Shown here in pieces: positions 48,589 through 56,410 of a DNA stretch of 64,000 nucleotides (the stretch's first letter is position 1; every line of letters starts with the position of its first letter). Both the position numbers and the translations under genes were made by a program. The DNA lies in contig CBDCSK010000013.1 in NCBI GenBank assembly GCA_965221605.1, positions 186,001 to 250,000 on the forward strand. Reading direction: 5' to 3'. Below the pieces are notes generated by a model. That model worked only from the letters and a program-made list of their open reading frames with translations, had not been told where the DNA came from and searched no databases. This DNA is from Aldehydirespirator sp965221605 (GTDB lineage: Bacteria > Actinomycetota > Acidimicrobiia > Acidimicrobiales > Aldehydirespiratoraceae).

Positions 48589-50145
48589 GTGAACCTTTGG
48601 GAGCGGCCGGACGTGCACGCCCGGCGCTGGTTCCTCCTGGGTGTCCTGAGCCTGACCCTGGTGCTGGTGGTGATGTCGGTCTCGGGCCTCAACGTCGCCC
48701 TGGCCACCCTGCAACGCGACGTGGGCGTTACCGGGCCGCAGTTGCAGTGGATCGTGAACACCTACGCCCTGGCCTTCGGCGGGCTGCTGATGACCGCCGG
48801 TGCCATCGGCGACCGCTACGGCCGCAAGGGCGCCCTGCTCGGGGGCTTGCTCGTGTTCGGGCTCGGCGCGCTCCTCGGAGGCCTGGCCGACTCGGCCGAG
48901 GTGATCCTGGTAGCCCGGGGCGCGATGGGGGTGGCGGCCGCCTTCGTCATGCCGGCCACGCTCTCGCTGCTGATCGAGATCTTCCCTCCTCCTGAGAGGC
49001 CGACCGCCATCGCGATCTGGTCGGGATTCGCCGGGGGCGGCGCCGCCATCGGACCCGCCCTGACCGGCCTGTTCGTCACCGGATGGTGGATAGTGCCGTC
49101 GTGGGGCTGGGAGGCCGGGTTCCTCTACAACGTGCCGGTGGTGGCCGTGGTGATGATCGTGATGGCGCTGTGGCTGCCCCGATCCCGCGACGAGCAGCCC
49201 CGCCATCTCGATCCGGCCGGGGCGGGGCTGTCCATCGTCGCCATGACCGCGCTGATCTACGGGATCATCGAGGGGCCCGAGCAGGGCTGGTCATCGGTGC
49301 CGGTCCTGGCGGCCTTCGCGATCGCGGTCGTGTTCGGCGTGGTCCTGCTGAGGTGGCAGCAGCGGGCCCGCCATCCGATGCTGCCGCTCGAGTTGTTCGG
49401 CGACGGGCGCTTCAGTGTCGGCTCTGCGGTCGTCACCATGACTTTCGTCGTGTTGATCGGGTTCTGGTTCCTGTTCGCGCTGTACGTGCAGTTCTCGCTG
49501 GGCTACAGCGCGCTGGAGGCCGGTCTGGCGACGATGCCCGAGGCGATCGCGTCGATGGTGCTGTCCCCGTTCACCGCCCCGCTGGCCAAGCGGTTCGGGT
49601 CGCGCCGGATCATGTCCCTCGGCTTCGCGGTGCTGGCGGCCACGTTCCTGCCCCTGGCCATGGTCGGCACCGACACCAGCTACTGGTTCCTGCTGGGACC
49701 GCTCGTACTGGCCGGCGCGGGTCTGGCTCTGGCCATGACCCCGGCCACCAACGACATCATGGTCGCCACCCCCTACGAGAAGGCCGGCATCGGGTCGGCC
49801 GTCAACGACACCGCCCGGGAGCTCGGGGCCGCGCTCGGCATCGCCACGTTGGGGGCTCTGTCCACCTCGATCTACCGCAACACCGTGAACATCGACATCC
49901 TGCCGGTCGAGGTGGCCGAAGCGGCCGGCGAGTCGATGGGCGCGGCCATCGAGGCCGCCTACGGGCTGTCCCAGTCGGGAGCGCTCGGCGAGGCCGCGGC
50001 GCAGGCGACGATCACCGAGACGTCACAGGCCTTCGCCACCTCCTTCGCCCAGACGATGGCGGTCTCGGGCGTAGTCTCGGCGTTGGTGGCTGTGATGCTG
50101 CTGGCCGGCCACTTCACCGAGAAACGCGCCAGCGCCTCGGCCTGA
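48589..50145 (+). CDS. MFS drug/proton antiporter, DHA2 (14 helices)
   Basis: A 518-residue major facilitator with about 14 membrane segments. Motif A follows the second helix (GAIGDRYGRKGALLGG), and the proline/glycine-rich motif C region lies around GFAGGGAAIGPALTGLF. This is the EmrB/QacA type that exports lipophilic compounds. GTG start behind GGGAGG; a -10-like TAGCGT at 48577-48582 lies 6 nt upstream, so leaderless and ribosome-site readings compete. A 51-bp palindromic element follows the stop. Confidence 0.88.
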   Translation: MNLWERPDVHARRWFLLGVLSLTLVLVVMSVSGLNVALATLQRDVGVTGPQLQWIVNTYALAFGGLLMTAGAIGDRYGRKGALLGGLLVFGLGALLGGLADSAEVILVARGAMGVAAAFVMPATLSLLIEIFPPPERPTAIAIWSGFAGGGAAIGPALTGLFVTGWWIVPSWGWEAGFLYNVPVVAVVMIVMALWLPRSRDEQPRHLDPAGAGLSIVAMTALIYGIIEGPEQGWSSVPVLAAFAIAVVFGVVLLRWQQRARHPMLPLELFGDGRFSVGSAVVTMTFVVLIGFWFLFALYVQFSLGYSALEAGLATMPEAIASMVLSPFTAPLAKRFGSRRIMSLGFAVLAATFLPLAMVGTDTSYWFLLGPLVLAGAGLALAMTPATNDIMVATPYEKAGIGSAVNDTARELGAALGIATLGALSTSIYRNTVNIDILPVEVAEAAGESMGAAIEAAYGLSQSGALGEAAAQATITETSQAFATSFAQTMAVSGVVSALVAVMLLAGHFTEKRASASA

Positions 50146-50158
50146 GGCTCGGGTTCGG

Positions 50159-50209
50159 CGAAATCTGCAGGAGTTTGCGCCTATATGACGGGTTTCTCTA
50201 CAGATTTGG
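50159..50209 (-). repeat. 51-bp palindromic element, copy B
   Basis: CGAAATCTGCAG (50159-50170) and CTACAGATTTGG (50198-50209) are inverted repeats (10 of 12). The centre has TATATGAC, so on the minus strand it reads GTCATATAGGC, as in copy C. It lies between the ends of the convergent MFS and MBL genes. The arms are more diverged than those of copies A and C. Confidence 0.5.
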
Positions 50210-50225
50210 CTGACGCAGGCTGGTG

Positions 50226-51539
50226 TCACCGGCCGGGCGGGAGGTCGACCCCTGCCGCCGCGGCTGACTCGCGGGCCGCCGACTCGTAGATGGCCGCAGC
50301 CATGATCGACTGCTGCTCGGCCCGGCGCTGCCAGTAGATGTCGGCTCGGATCCCGTGCACCGTGACGCTGCCGGGATCGGCAGCGGCGGCCAGGTCGATC
50401 AGGTGGCACGCCACCGCAAGCTGCCCGGCGGTGGCCAGTGCCTCGGCCCGGCGCGCCAGCGCCAATGCACTGCCGGCCAGGTCGGCCAGTTCCGAGGCCA
50501 CCGCGGCCTGGCGGGCCGGCTTGAGGTTGCTGGGCGTGCCGTCGTACCAGCCGCCGTAGAGCCGCCAGACGTTGCGCACCACGAACTCGGGCTCGTCGTA
50601 GGTGGGCGCCAGGTACGGCCGGCGGATCCGCTCGCCGGCCAGGCGGGCCTCGGCCAGCACGTCGTCGAGGCCGGCCCCGCGGTTCATCAGATCGAGGGCC
50701 AGCCCGGTCAGCTCCTCGAGCACGGCTGCCGTGTCGAGCAGCACGCGACGGATCCGTTCGGCTCCGCCGATCGGGAGCCCGTGTCCGGGCAGCAGCAGCT
50801 CGGGGCCGGCATCGGCGATGTCGCGCAGCGCGGCAGCCCACTCCAGCGGGTAGCGCTGGGCCTTGGCCGGGTTGCCCGCGTTGGGGAAGTGCCACAGCAT
50901 GAGGTCGCCGGTAACGGCCACGGCCCGCTCGGGAATCCAAGCCCAAAGGTGGTCGTCGGTCTCGGCCCGCACATGGCGCAGCTCGACCTGCAGCCCGCCG
51001 ACGTCCAACGTCAGGCCGTCACCGAGCGACACGTCTAGCTGAGGCACGTCGAAGGCCCAGCCGCCGGCCAGGTCCCAGTTCGGGACCCGCCCGAACTGCC
51101 GCTGGTTAATGAACTGGTTGTAGCCGTCGGTGAGCCGGTACCGAGCCAGCCGGTCCGGCAGCGACCGGTGACCCACCAGCAGGGGCCGGGTCCCTGCGGT
51201 GGCCAGCCCGTCGAGGAGCGCGGCCGCTCCGCCCGCGTGGTCGCGGTGGCCGTGAGTCAGCACCAGATGGCTCACCTGGGACCGCGTCTGGTCCCGAACC
51301 CGCTCAGCCACCCTGGGCCCCAAGACAGGCACGCTGGAGTCGAACACCACCGCAGCCGAGTCGGTCTCGACCATGTGGACGTGCGCAAACGACTCGATCA
51401 TGGTCACACCGTCGGCCAGCTCGTGGCTGCCGCCAAGCCCGTCTGTTGGCAGTCCCAGGCCGAACGGTCTCCCGTCGGGCTCGAACATCACGTTGCCGTC
51501 GATGGCCGCGGCCGCTCTGTCGAGAATGTCGCTGGTCAT
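50226..51539 (-). CDS. MBL-fold hydrolase, alkyl sulfatase-like
   Basis: A 437-residue protein from the ATG at 51539 (51557 is a second possibility). The metallo-beta-lactamase metal motif is THGHRDHAGG, followed by PGHGLPIGG. The C-terminal part has YGGWYDGTPSNLKPA, the signature of the alkyl-sulfatase dimerisation domain (BDS1/SdsA1 type), then a tetratricopeptide-like helical tail. There is no signal peptide. It probably hydrolyses sulfate esters or related substrates in the cytoplasm. Confidence 0.85.
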   Translation of the reverse strand: MTSDILDRAAAAIDGNVMFEPDGRPFGLGLPTDGLGGSHELADGVTMIESFAHVHMVETDSAAVVFDSSVPVLGPRVAERVRDQTRSQVSHLVLTHGHRDHAGGAAALLDGLATAGTRPLLVGHRSLPDRLARYRLTDGYNQFINQRQFGRVPNWDLAGGWAFDVPQLDVSLGDGLTLDVGGLQVELRHVRAETDDHLWAWIPERAVAVTGDLMLWHFPNAGNPAKAQRYPLEWAAALRDIADAGPELLLPGHGLPIGGAERIRRVLLDTAAVLEELTGLALDLMNRGAGLDDVLAEARLAGERIRRPYLAPTYDEPEFVVRNVWRLYGGWYDGTPSNLKPARQAAVASELADLAGSALALARRAEALATAGQLAVACHLIDLAAAADPGSVTVHGIRADIYWQRRAEQQSIMAAAIYESAARESAAAAGVDLPPGR

Positions 51540-51596
51540 GCCCCCATGATGGGTCATCAGCGGCGATGGAATCCCGCGACCCGTCCGCTCGGCCCC

Positions 51597-52742
51597 TCAG
51601 AACCGGTCGGCTATCCGGATCGAGATGATCCCGCCGACGATGGAGGAGGCGGCCACCACCAGCCACATCGACATGTAGCCGGAGTACTCGATCAGCCAGC
51701 CGGTGAGCAGCGGTCCCGCGAACACCCCGACGTAGACGCCCATCTGGGTGACTCCGGTGGCTGCTCCCGCGGCTTGCGGGTTGGCCCGCACGATCCCGAA
51801 GTTGGTGAAGACCGGCCAGATCCAGCCGGCGCCGAAGGCCACCAGAATGGCTGCAATGTGGGTTCCGGGCGAACGCATCGCCAGCATCGCCATGCCCAGC
51901 GAGCCCAGCAGGGCGCTGATCCCGCCCACGCGGAAGGGAGCGGCCCGCATCGTGTCGGAGATCCAGCCGCTGATGATCCTCAGCGTGATGCCGGTGGCCG
52001 CGCCGACGCTCAGGAAGAGTCCGGCCGTGCCCTCGCCGAGCCCGGCGTCCACTCCGGAGCCGACCCCCCATGCATTGAGCGAGCCCGCGCTGAAGGCCAG
52101 GAAGGTCCCCACCGCGGCGCCGAGGAACAGGTCGCGGGACGAGGATTGGGGAGTTGACGGCCCGGCCGCGGCCGCTGGACCCGACGATCCGACCGCGTAC
52201 CTCACCACCGCAAGGGAAACCAGCGTGAAGGCTGCGCTGGCGACGTAGGCCCAGCGCCAGCCCACGGTCAGCGCCAGCGACGGCACCGCGAAGCCGGCCA
52301 GCAGGGTTGCCGTCGGCAGTCCCGACTGCTTGATCGACACCGCCAGCCCGAGCCTCGGAAGCTCTGCCTGAGCCAACGCCAGGTTGATGGAGGTCTGGTT
52401 GGCGGCGTTGCACAGGCCGGCCACCACCAGGAAGCCGATGATCGCGCCGAATGAGTCGGCGGTGGCGGCCAGAGCCAGCTGCACCGCTATGGACAGCCCG
52501 AGGGCGAGCGTCATCTGGCTGAGGGCGCCGATCCGCTGGGACAGGCGCCCCAACAGGATCGATCCGACCGTCGCCGCTCCGAAGAACGAGCTGAGCCCCC
52601 ACCCGTAGACCGCCTCCGACACTTCCATCTCTGCGCTGACCTGCACCGACAGCGCCCCGATCAGGAAGCCGGGCAGCACCGTCGACACGGTGGCCATCAC
52701 GATGGCGTTGATCACCAGCGCAGGGCGCGCCCCGCTCGCCAC
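51597..52742 (-). CDS. MFS transporter, 12 helices
   Basis: A 381-residue major facilitator started at the GTG at 52742; frames further up lack membrane helices. Motif A is degenerate (ILLGRLSQRIGALSQ). The second half has ISGWISDTMRAAPFRVGG and a sixth-to-twelfth helix pattern typical of uptake carriers of the CynX/NarK-like groups. Substrate unknown. It lies 17 bp after the shrunken thioesterase gene, and the two may be co-transcribed with the DUF35 and thiolase genes. Confidence 0.82.
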   Translation of the reverse strand: MASGARPALVINAIVMATVSTVLPGFLIGALSVQVSAEMEVSEAVYGWGLSSFFGAATVGSILLGRLSQRIGALSQMTLALGLSIAVQLALAATADSFGAIIGFLVVAGLCNAANQTSINLALAQAELPRLGLAVSIKQSGLPTATLLAGFAVPSLALTVGWRWAYVASAAFTLVSLAVVRYAVGSSGPAAAAGPSTPQSSSRDLFLGAAVGTFLAFSAGSLNAWGVGSGVDAGLGEGTAGLFLSVGAATGITLRIISGWISDTMRAAPFRVGGISALLGSLGMAMLAMRSPGTHIAAILVAFGAGWIWPVFTNFGIVRANPQAAGAATGVTQMGVYVGVFAGPLLTGWLIEYSGYMSMWLVVAASSIVGGIISIRIADRF

Positions 52743-52759
52743 GATGTCGACTCGCCTCG

Positions 52760-53137
52760 CTAGCTCGCTGGGATGGGGCGGATCATGCACTCCTGGCCGA
52801 AGGAGGCGACCAGCGCGCCGCCGGAGTACGCGTGGCCGTGGCCGAAGCCCCGGCCCCCCGCGAGTGTGGGCGAGTGCTGGGCGACGAGGCACCAGTCGTC
52901 TATGCGGAACGGCCGGTGGAACCACATGGTGTGGCTGGTGACAGCAGTGTGCAGCCGGTGCCCGGCGTCGGCCTGGCTTATGCCTTCCACCGGGCGCAGC
53001 GCCACCGCCTGGGCGAGCAGCTGGCCGCCGAAGACCCTGGGGTAGTCCATCTCCAGGCTGGGCCCGGTCCACACCCCGGGCCGCAGCTCTCGCATCTCAA
53101 GGCAGCCGAGCAACCCGTCGAGGTCTATCAGCGCCAT
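52760..53137 (-). pseudogene. Acyl-CoA thioesterase II (TesB) with in-frame internal deletion
   Basis: A 125-residue frame. The first 45 residues (DYPRVFGGQLLAQA) match the start of the first TesB hot-dog. From about residue 62 (TSHTMWFHRPFRIDDWCL, then SGGALVASFGQECMIRP) it matches the end of the second hot-dog. About 150 residues between them are missing compared with the normal 270-290, but the frame is kept. It might fold as one merged hot-dog, though a remnant is more likely. The ATG overlaps the DUF35 stop by one base (TGATG). Confidence 0.65.
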
Positions 53138-53556
53138 CAGGATCCTTCCTGGATGGGCTGGAACAGCGGCACGTGCCACTCGCCGCTCTCCTCGAACAGG
53201 ACCTCCACCCGCATGCCGATCTCGACGTCGTCGATCTCGCAGCCGACGATGTTGGTGCCGATCCGCACGGTCGGGTCCTCGTCGGGCTCGACGAACGCAA
53301 AGACATACGGCGGCGTGAACCCCGGGATCCACTCCTTGCGGTTGATGGTGAAGGAGGCCACGGTGCCGGTGCCGGCCACCGGCTCGGGCCCGATCCGGCG
53401 TGAGTGGCAGAACGGGCATACCGGCCCGGGCGGGTGGATCCACCGCCGGCAGTCGCCGCAGCGCTGGATCCTCAGCCGGCCGTCCGCACCAGAGCGCCAG
53501 TAGAACTCGCTCTCGGGCGAGGCCAGCACGAACCGGGGCGGGCTCTCGCCGCTCAC
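53137..53556 (-). CDS. DUF35 OB-fold protein with zinc ribbon
   Basis: A 139-residue protein. The zinc ribbon (CGDCRRWIHPPGPVCPFCH, residues about 33-51) is followed by an OB-fold (GTVASFTINRKEW, VGCEIDDVEIGMRVEVLFEE). DUF35 proteins bind acyl-CoA and complete the active site of thiolase-fold partners. The gene lies between the thiolase-like gene (4-bp overlap) and the thioesterase remnant (1-bp overlap). It is the probable partner of the thiolase-fold protein. Confidence 0.88.
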   Translation of the reverse strand: MSGESPPRFVLASPESEFYWRSGADGRLRIQRCGDCRRWIHPPGPVCPFCHSRRIGPEPVAGTGTVASFTINRKEWIPGFTPPYVFAFVEPDEDPTVRIGTNIVGCEIDDVEIGMRVEVLFEESGEWHVPLFQPIQEGS

Positions 53557-54731
53557 GACGGTCCCCTGGTGAGCAGCAGGCAGCCGGTCTCGGGACCCCC
53601 GCCCGCGCCCACGGCCACAACCTCGCAGTCACCGATACCGATGTTGGCTGTGCCCCGCAACTGCATGACCGCCTCGTGCAGATGGCCGAACCCGTGCAGC
53701 CGGCCCGCTGACAGCTGGCCGCCGGACGTGTTGAGGGGCACCGCTCCGTCGGGCGCGATGTTGGTGCCGCCCTCGACGAAGGCACCGCTCTCGCCCTTGC
53801 CGCAGAATCCCATGGCCTCGATCCAGACCAGCGTCAGCCAGCTGAAGCCGTCGTAGAGCTGGGCCGCATCGACGTCGTCGACGCTCAGCTCGGTGCGCTC
53901 CCACATTGAGGCCGCGGTGTGGCGCATCATCATCGACGTCAGGTCGTCGAACTGGTCCCAGGAGGGCCGGCCCCGGATGGCGGTGCCTATGGCGTTGATA
54001 CCGATCGCGCCCGCTGGCGCGTCCGGTGCGTAGTCGCGATGGGAGACCACCACCGCGGTGGAACCGTCACAGGGCACGTCGCAGTCGTAGAGACACAGCG
54101 GCTCGCTGACCATGCGCACCGCCAGGTAGTCGTCGATGGTCATGGGGTCGGTGTAGATGGCCTTGGGGTTGGCCGCCGCGTTGGCCCGGCCGTTGACCGC
54201 GATGGCGCCGAGCTGGGTGCGGGTGGTGCCGTAGTCGTGCATGTGGCGGCGGGCATAGCAGGCCACCCAGCACGCCGCCGACGCCGCTCCGTAGGGGATC
54301 ATGAACTGGAACGGCCCGGCCGAACCGGCCGTCCCGCCGCCACCGCCGCCGCTGCCGGGGCGCAGGGGTCCGCCGCTGCCTTCCACGACCGTGCGGAACA
54401 CCAGCACGTGTCGGGCCACTCCGGTGGCCACCGCCAGGATGGCGTTGTGGACCGCGCCCAGCGGTCCGGCGGTCTCGACGCCCGCGCTGCGCCAGTTGAG
54501 CGACAGCCGCAGCGCCTCGTGCAGTTCGGCTCCCATGGCCCCGCCGAAGGATCCACCGAAGCCGGGGTAGGTCGACACGCCGTCGATGTCGGCCGTGGTG
54601 AGCCCGGCGTCGTCGATGGCCCGCAGCGCGGCCTCGACGGTGAGGTCGATGCCGGTGCGGTACAGGCGCCGGCCGATGTCGGACTGGGCCGCCCCGCTGA
54701 TGACAGCCCGACGCTCCAGCGGCTCCCCCAT
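53553..54731 (-). CDS. Thiolase-fold lipid-transfer protein, probable retro-aldolase (Ltp2-like)
   Basis: A 392-residue thiolase-superfamily protein (GRRLYRTGIDLTVEAALRAIDDAGL at the start, LYDGFSWLTLVWIEAMGFCGKGE, LNTSGGQLSAGRLHGFGHLHEAV at the end). The nucleophilic cysteine near residue 90 of real thiolases is absent; the segment reads VETAGPLGAVHNA. Loss of this cysteine together with a DUF35 partner is the pattern of Ltp2-ChsH2-type aldolases of steroid side-chain breakdown. It carries a glycine-rich insertion (GSGGGGGG). It is the first gene of the DUF35/thioesterase unit and overlaps it by 4 bp. Confidence 0.8.
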   Translation of the reverse strand: MGEPLERRAVISGAAQSDIGRRLYRTGIDLTVEAALRAIDDAGLTTADIDGVSTYPGFGGSFGGAMGAELHEALRLSLNWRSAGVETAGPLGAVHNAILAVATGVARHVLVFRTVVEGSGGPLRPGSGGGGGGTAGSAGPFQFMIPYGAASAACWVACYARRHMHDYGTTRTQLGAIAVNGRANAAANPKAIYTDPMTIDDYLAVRMVSEPLCLYDCDVPCDGSTAVVVSHRDYAPDAPAGAIGINAIGTAIRGRPSWDQFDDLTSMMMRHTAASMWERTELSVDDVDAAQLYDGFSWLTLVWIEAMGFCGKGESGAFVEGGTNIAPDGAVPLNTSGGQLSAGRLHGFGHLHEAVMQLRGTANIGIGDCEVVAVGAGGGPETGCLLLTRGPS

Positions 54732-54766
54732 CAGTCCTGCCTCCGGCCGCGGATCGAACTCCTGTC

Positions 54767-54788
54767 AAAAATCCACCGCCTGGGTGGA
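54767..54788 (-). terminator. Intrinsic terminator of the liv operon
   Basis: On the minus strand TCCACC, loop CAGGC and GGTGGA form a short stem followed directly by TTTTT (54771-54767). It lies 40 bp after the stop of the last liv gene and ends the importer transcript before the thiolase gene. Confidence 0.6.
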
Positions 54789-54828
54789 AAACCCGCAGGT
54801 AGTTCGGCCCGGAGCCCCGGCTCGCCCA

Positions 54829-55548
54829 TCAGCGGGACGCTCCTGTCTCGAACAGGCGGGACTCGAGGACGGCCCCGGCCTCGCTGGAGGGGCCCTGCCA
54901 GGTGATGAGCCCGTGCTCCAAGACCGCGGCCCGGTGACAGAGCTTCAGGGCATGGCCGACCTGCTGCTCCACGATCAGCAGCGCGGTGCCGGCTTCGGAG
55001 ATCCGGCCCAGGGTCTCGAACACCTGGTCCACGATCATCGGCGCCAGGCCGAGCGACAGCTCGTCGGCGATCAGCAGCCGGGGCGACTCCACCAGCACCC
55101 GGGCCAGCGACAGCATGCGCTGCTCGCCGCCCGACAGAGTGCCCGCGATCTGGGTTCGGCGCTCGCCCAGCCGGGGGAACAGCTCGTAGGCCCGGTCCAG
55201 GGCGCCTGCCAACCCCGACCGCCCGTAGGCCCGATGGAACGACAGCGCCAGATTCTCCTCCGCGGTGAGCGAGGCGAACACCGAGCGCCCCTCGGGAGCG
55301 TGCGCCGCCCCGGCCCGCACGAACCGCCACGCCGAGGCTCCTGCCATGTCGGTGCCATCCAGGAGCACCGTCCCCTTGCTGGGCGCCACCAGCCCGCTGG
55401 CCACCCGGGCCAGGGTGGTCTTGCCCGCGCCGTTGGCGCCGACCAGGGCCACCGCCTCTCCTGGGCCGACCGACAGGGACACGCCGAACAACGCCCGGAA
55501 CGGGCCGTAGCCGGCTTCAACGTGGCGCAACTCGAGGATGGGGGCCAT
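54829..55548 (-). CDS. livF: Branched-chain amino-acid-type ABC ATPase, LivF-like
   Basis: A 239-residue ATPase, started at the ATG giving MAPILELRHVEAGYG. Walker A is GANGAGKTT, the signature LSGGEQRM, Walker B LLIADELSLGLAP, all typical of LivF. It is the last gene of the importer. It is separated from livG by 94 bp that contain a 51-bp palindromic element, unlike the tight overlaps elsewhere in the operon. The real substrate may be branched-chain amino acids, amides or urea. Confidence 0.88.
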   Translation of the reverse strand: MAPILELRHVEAGYGPFRALFGVSLSVGPGEAVALVGANGAGKTTLARVASGLVAPSKGTVLLDGTDMAGASAWRFVRAGAAHAPEGRSVFASLTAEENLALSFHRAYGRSGLAGALDRAYELFPRLGERRTQIAGTLSGGEQRMLSLARVLVESPRLLIADELSLGLAPMIVDQVFETLGRISEAGTALLIVEQQVGHALKLCHRAAVLEHGLITWQGPSSEAGAVLESRLFETGASR

Positions 55549-55570
55549 CACGAGACCTGCCCCGCTCCCG

Positions 55571-55621
55571 CCAACTTCCGGCCGAAAAAGGCATATATGA
55601 CCCACTTCCGCCGGAAGTTCG
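55571..55621 (-). repeat. 51-bp palindromic element, copy C
   Basis: CCAACTTCCGG (55571-55581) and CCGGAAGTTCG (55611-55621) are inverted repeats (10 of 11) with a 29-bp centre; the minus strand has GTCATATATGCC. It lies between livG and livF. It is the best match of copy A (37 of 51) and shares the core with copy B. Confidence 0.65.
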
Positions 55622-55642
55622 TCGAACGGCCCACAACCATGA

Positions 55643-56410
55643 TCACGAAGCCTCGAAGCTACCCAGGTAGGCCCGCCGGACCGCGGGATCAGCCAACACG
55701 TCGCCCGTGGACCCTTCGGCGATGAGCGACCCCGAGTCGAGCACGTAGGTGCGCTCGGTGAAGTCGGCCACCAGGGCCACGTCGTGCTCCACCAGCAGCA
55801 CCGCGTACCCCTTGGTGCCCTGCACGGACCGCAGGGTCTCCGCCAGTGCCTGCGTCTCGTCGCGGTCCAGTCCCGATGACGGCTCGTCGAGCAGCAGGAT
55901 CTGCGGCCCGGTCATCAGGGCCCGACCGACCTCCACCAGCCGGCTCTGACCGAGGCTGAGCGACTCGATCGGTTGATCGGCCAGATCGGCGATGCCCAGC
56001 AGTTCCAGCACCTCGTCACAGGCATCGATCTCGTCGGGCCCCGGACGACCCCGACCGATCAGGTCCTTCCAGAACGCGCCGGTTCCGTTGCGGATCCGCT
56101 CGGCGATCAACAGGTGCTCGCGCACGGTCGTGTCCGAGAACAGCTCCACCCGCTGGAAGGTGCGGCCCATGCCGGCCCGGGCCCGGCGATGCGCCGGCCA
56201 CGCGCCGACATCGGCGCCGTTCAGCGTCACTTCCCCGGCATCGGGTCGCAGGATCCCGAGCAAGCAGTTGAACAGCGTGGTCTTGCCTGCGCCGTTGGGG
56301 CCGATCAGGCCCACCCGCTCACCGGCCTCGACGCTGACGCTCACATCGTCGAGGGCGCGGATGCCGGAGAAGGCCACGCTCACGCCCGACGCCTCCAGCA
56401 CCGCAGTCAC
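55643..56410 (-). CDS. livG: Branched-chain amino-acid-type ABC ATPase, LivG-like
   Basis: A 255-residue ATPase with Walker A GPNGAGKTT, the LivG-type GMGRTFQRVELF segment, signature LSLGQSRLVEVGRAL and Walker B ILLLDEPSSGLD. The signature lacks the usual second glycine (LSLGQ), as in many LivG proteins. GTG start overlapping the permease stop by 4 bp. Confidence 0.9.
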   Translation of the reverse strand: MTAVLEASGVSVAFSGIRALDDVSVSVEAGERVGLIGPNGAGKTTLFNCLLGILRPDAGEVTLNGADVGAWPAHRRARAGMGRTFQRVELFSDTTVREHLLIAERIRNGTGAFWKDLIGRGRPGPDEIDACDEVLELLGIADLADQPIESLSLGQSRLVEVGRALMTGPQILLLDEPSSGLDRDETQALAETLRSVQGTKGYAVLLVEHDVALVADFTERTYVLDSGSLIAEGSTGDVLADPAVRRAYLGSFEAS

